Positions 6,658-7,162 of a stretch of DNA of 7,162 nucleotides are shown piece after piece (the first letter of the stretch is position 1; every line of letters begins with the position of its first letter). Origin of the DNA: an uncultured Gammaproteobacteria bacterium (lineage in GTDB: Bacteria; Pseudomonadota; Gammaproteobacteria; CAJQNE01); NCBI GenBank assembly GCA_905479545.1, contig CAJQNE010000207.1, forward strand, positions 1-7,162. Direction: 5' to 3'. The translations under genes were made by a program, and so were the position numbers. Under the pieces are notes generated by a model. It was not told where the DNA came from, made no database searches, and saw only the letters and a program-made list of their open reading frames with translations.

Positions 6658-7162
6658 ATGATGGGTTTAAAGGTTAGTCGACGATTAATGTCGCTAAATA
6701 TAATGGCTATAAGTGGCTTGATGGCATATGCATCAACCACGCAGGCGCTTGATGTTCGAATCGACTTTGGCGTTACGAGTCCGGCGGTAGTGAATTGGAA
6801 TACAGTTGACGTGAACCAATTTAATTCACAACTGGCTCTGTCATTGGTGGACTTTGACACCGGAAATGATAGTGGCATAACGTTTAGGGCTTTGTCGTTT
6901 TCCGAGGGTGGAATTAGTAGTAGTGGTGACTGGAATAACGGTCAGGACAAGGCTTGGGTTGACCACAATGCGGCGCAAGACTTTCTTAGTCCCGATACAG
7001 ATGAAATTTTTTTCGCTCTTGAAGGGCTTTCTGCCGGAGTGGACTATCGGGTTGAATGGCTGTCGGCATGGGATGGTTTTGAGGTTCGGGTTGGCTATAG
7101 CGTAATCGAAGACAATGGTTTCGTGCGGCCTAGCGCAAACGCTAACGGAACCGATATCGGCA
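6658..7162 (+). CDS. Secreted protein of unknown function, 5' part only (runs off the window)
   Basis: The frame is open from ATG 6658 to the window edge (168 complete codons), so the C-terminus is not seen. Residues 1-30 look like a Sec signal peptide: basic start (KVSRR), hydrophobic core (LMSLNIMAISGLMAYA) and probable cleavage after Thr-Gln-Ala30. The mature part is acidic and rich in Gly, Asn and Ser. It has IDFG (35-38), an Asn-Trp-Asn (46-48), VDFDTGNDSGITF (64-76), DWNNG (91-95) and LEGLSAGVDYRVEW (121-134). This spacing recalls the beta-sandwich N-terminal regions of some PEP-CTERM exported proteins, but the sorting motif, if any, lies outside the window. AGAGGG at 6645-6650 is a good ribosome binding site; the ATG at 6661 is an alternative start. 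The 148-base gap before it shows a CCCATATGGG palindrome (6538-6547) and no clear promoter or terminator. I do not recognise a specific family. Confidence 0.8.
   Translation, partial: MMGLKVSRRLMSLNIMAISGLMAYASTTQALDVRIDFGVTSPAVVNWNTVDVNQFNSQLALSLVDFDTGNDSGITFRALSFSEGGISSSGDWNNGQDKAWVDHNAAQDFLSPDTDEIFFALEGLSAGVDYRVEWLSAWDGFEVRVGYSVIEDNGFVRPSANANGTDIG

Noticed and set aside
6908..7105. 65-codon plus-strand frame within the last gene
   Set aside because: It is in a different frame from the signal-peptide protein beginning at 6658, which has a good ribosome binding site and remains open to the window edge.

Overview
The window most likely comes from the chromosome of a marine-type gammaproteobacterium. 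The GrpE, DnaK and DnaJ proteins are close to the gammaproteobacterial versions, for example DnaK ending in EEVKDDKK and a DnaJ that aligns with the E. coli protein over its whole length. Sigma-32-type heat-shock promoters and Rho-independent terminators fit the same group. I cannot name the genus; the order-level impression (Cellvibrionales-like) is weak.

Layout. Positions 1-389 hold no convincing gene. They contain a REP-like double hairpin (186-220), a heat-shock promoter (278-306) and a perfect 14-bp palindrome in the predicted grpE leader (329-342). Then come grpE (390-950), a second heat-shock promoter of near-consensus form (1014-1042), dnaK (1089-3011), a strong intrinsic terminator (3020-3054), a 92-bp MITE-like inverted repeat abutting it (3055-3146), dnaJ (3187-4320) and a second intrinsic terminator (4405-4435). 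After a non-coding gap, a 619-residue protein (4650-6509) combines an N-terminal TPR-like sensor region, a central SLOG-like Rossmann region and a C-terminal class III nucleotidyl cyclase domain. The window closes inside a secreted-protein gene (6658 to the edge) that begins with a signal peptide.

How the genes work together. GrpE, DnaK and DnaJ form the Hsp70 cycle: DnaJ delivers substrates and stimulates ATP hydrolysis, and GrpE exchanges nucleotide. The two sigma-32-like promoters would let grpE-dnaK, and separately dnaK, rise on heat shock. DnaJ lies behind a terminator and an inverted repeat with no obvious promoter of its own, so it probably depends on read-through. The only good Shine-Dalgarno in the cluster precedes dnaK, which fits DnaK being made in excess.

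The least ordinary item is the three-part cyclase. Its architecture resembles nucleotide-signalling or conflict-type sensor proteins, and its cyclase active site keeps both metal aspartates but departs from the usual substrate-recognition residues. No effector gene is visible beside it, so a complete defence system cannot be claimed from this window.
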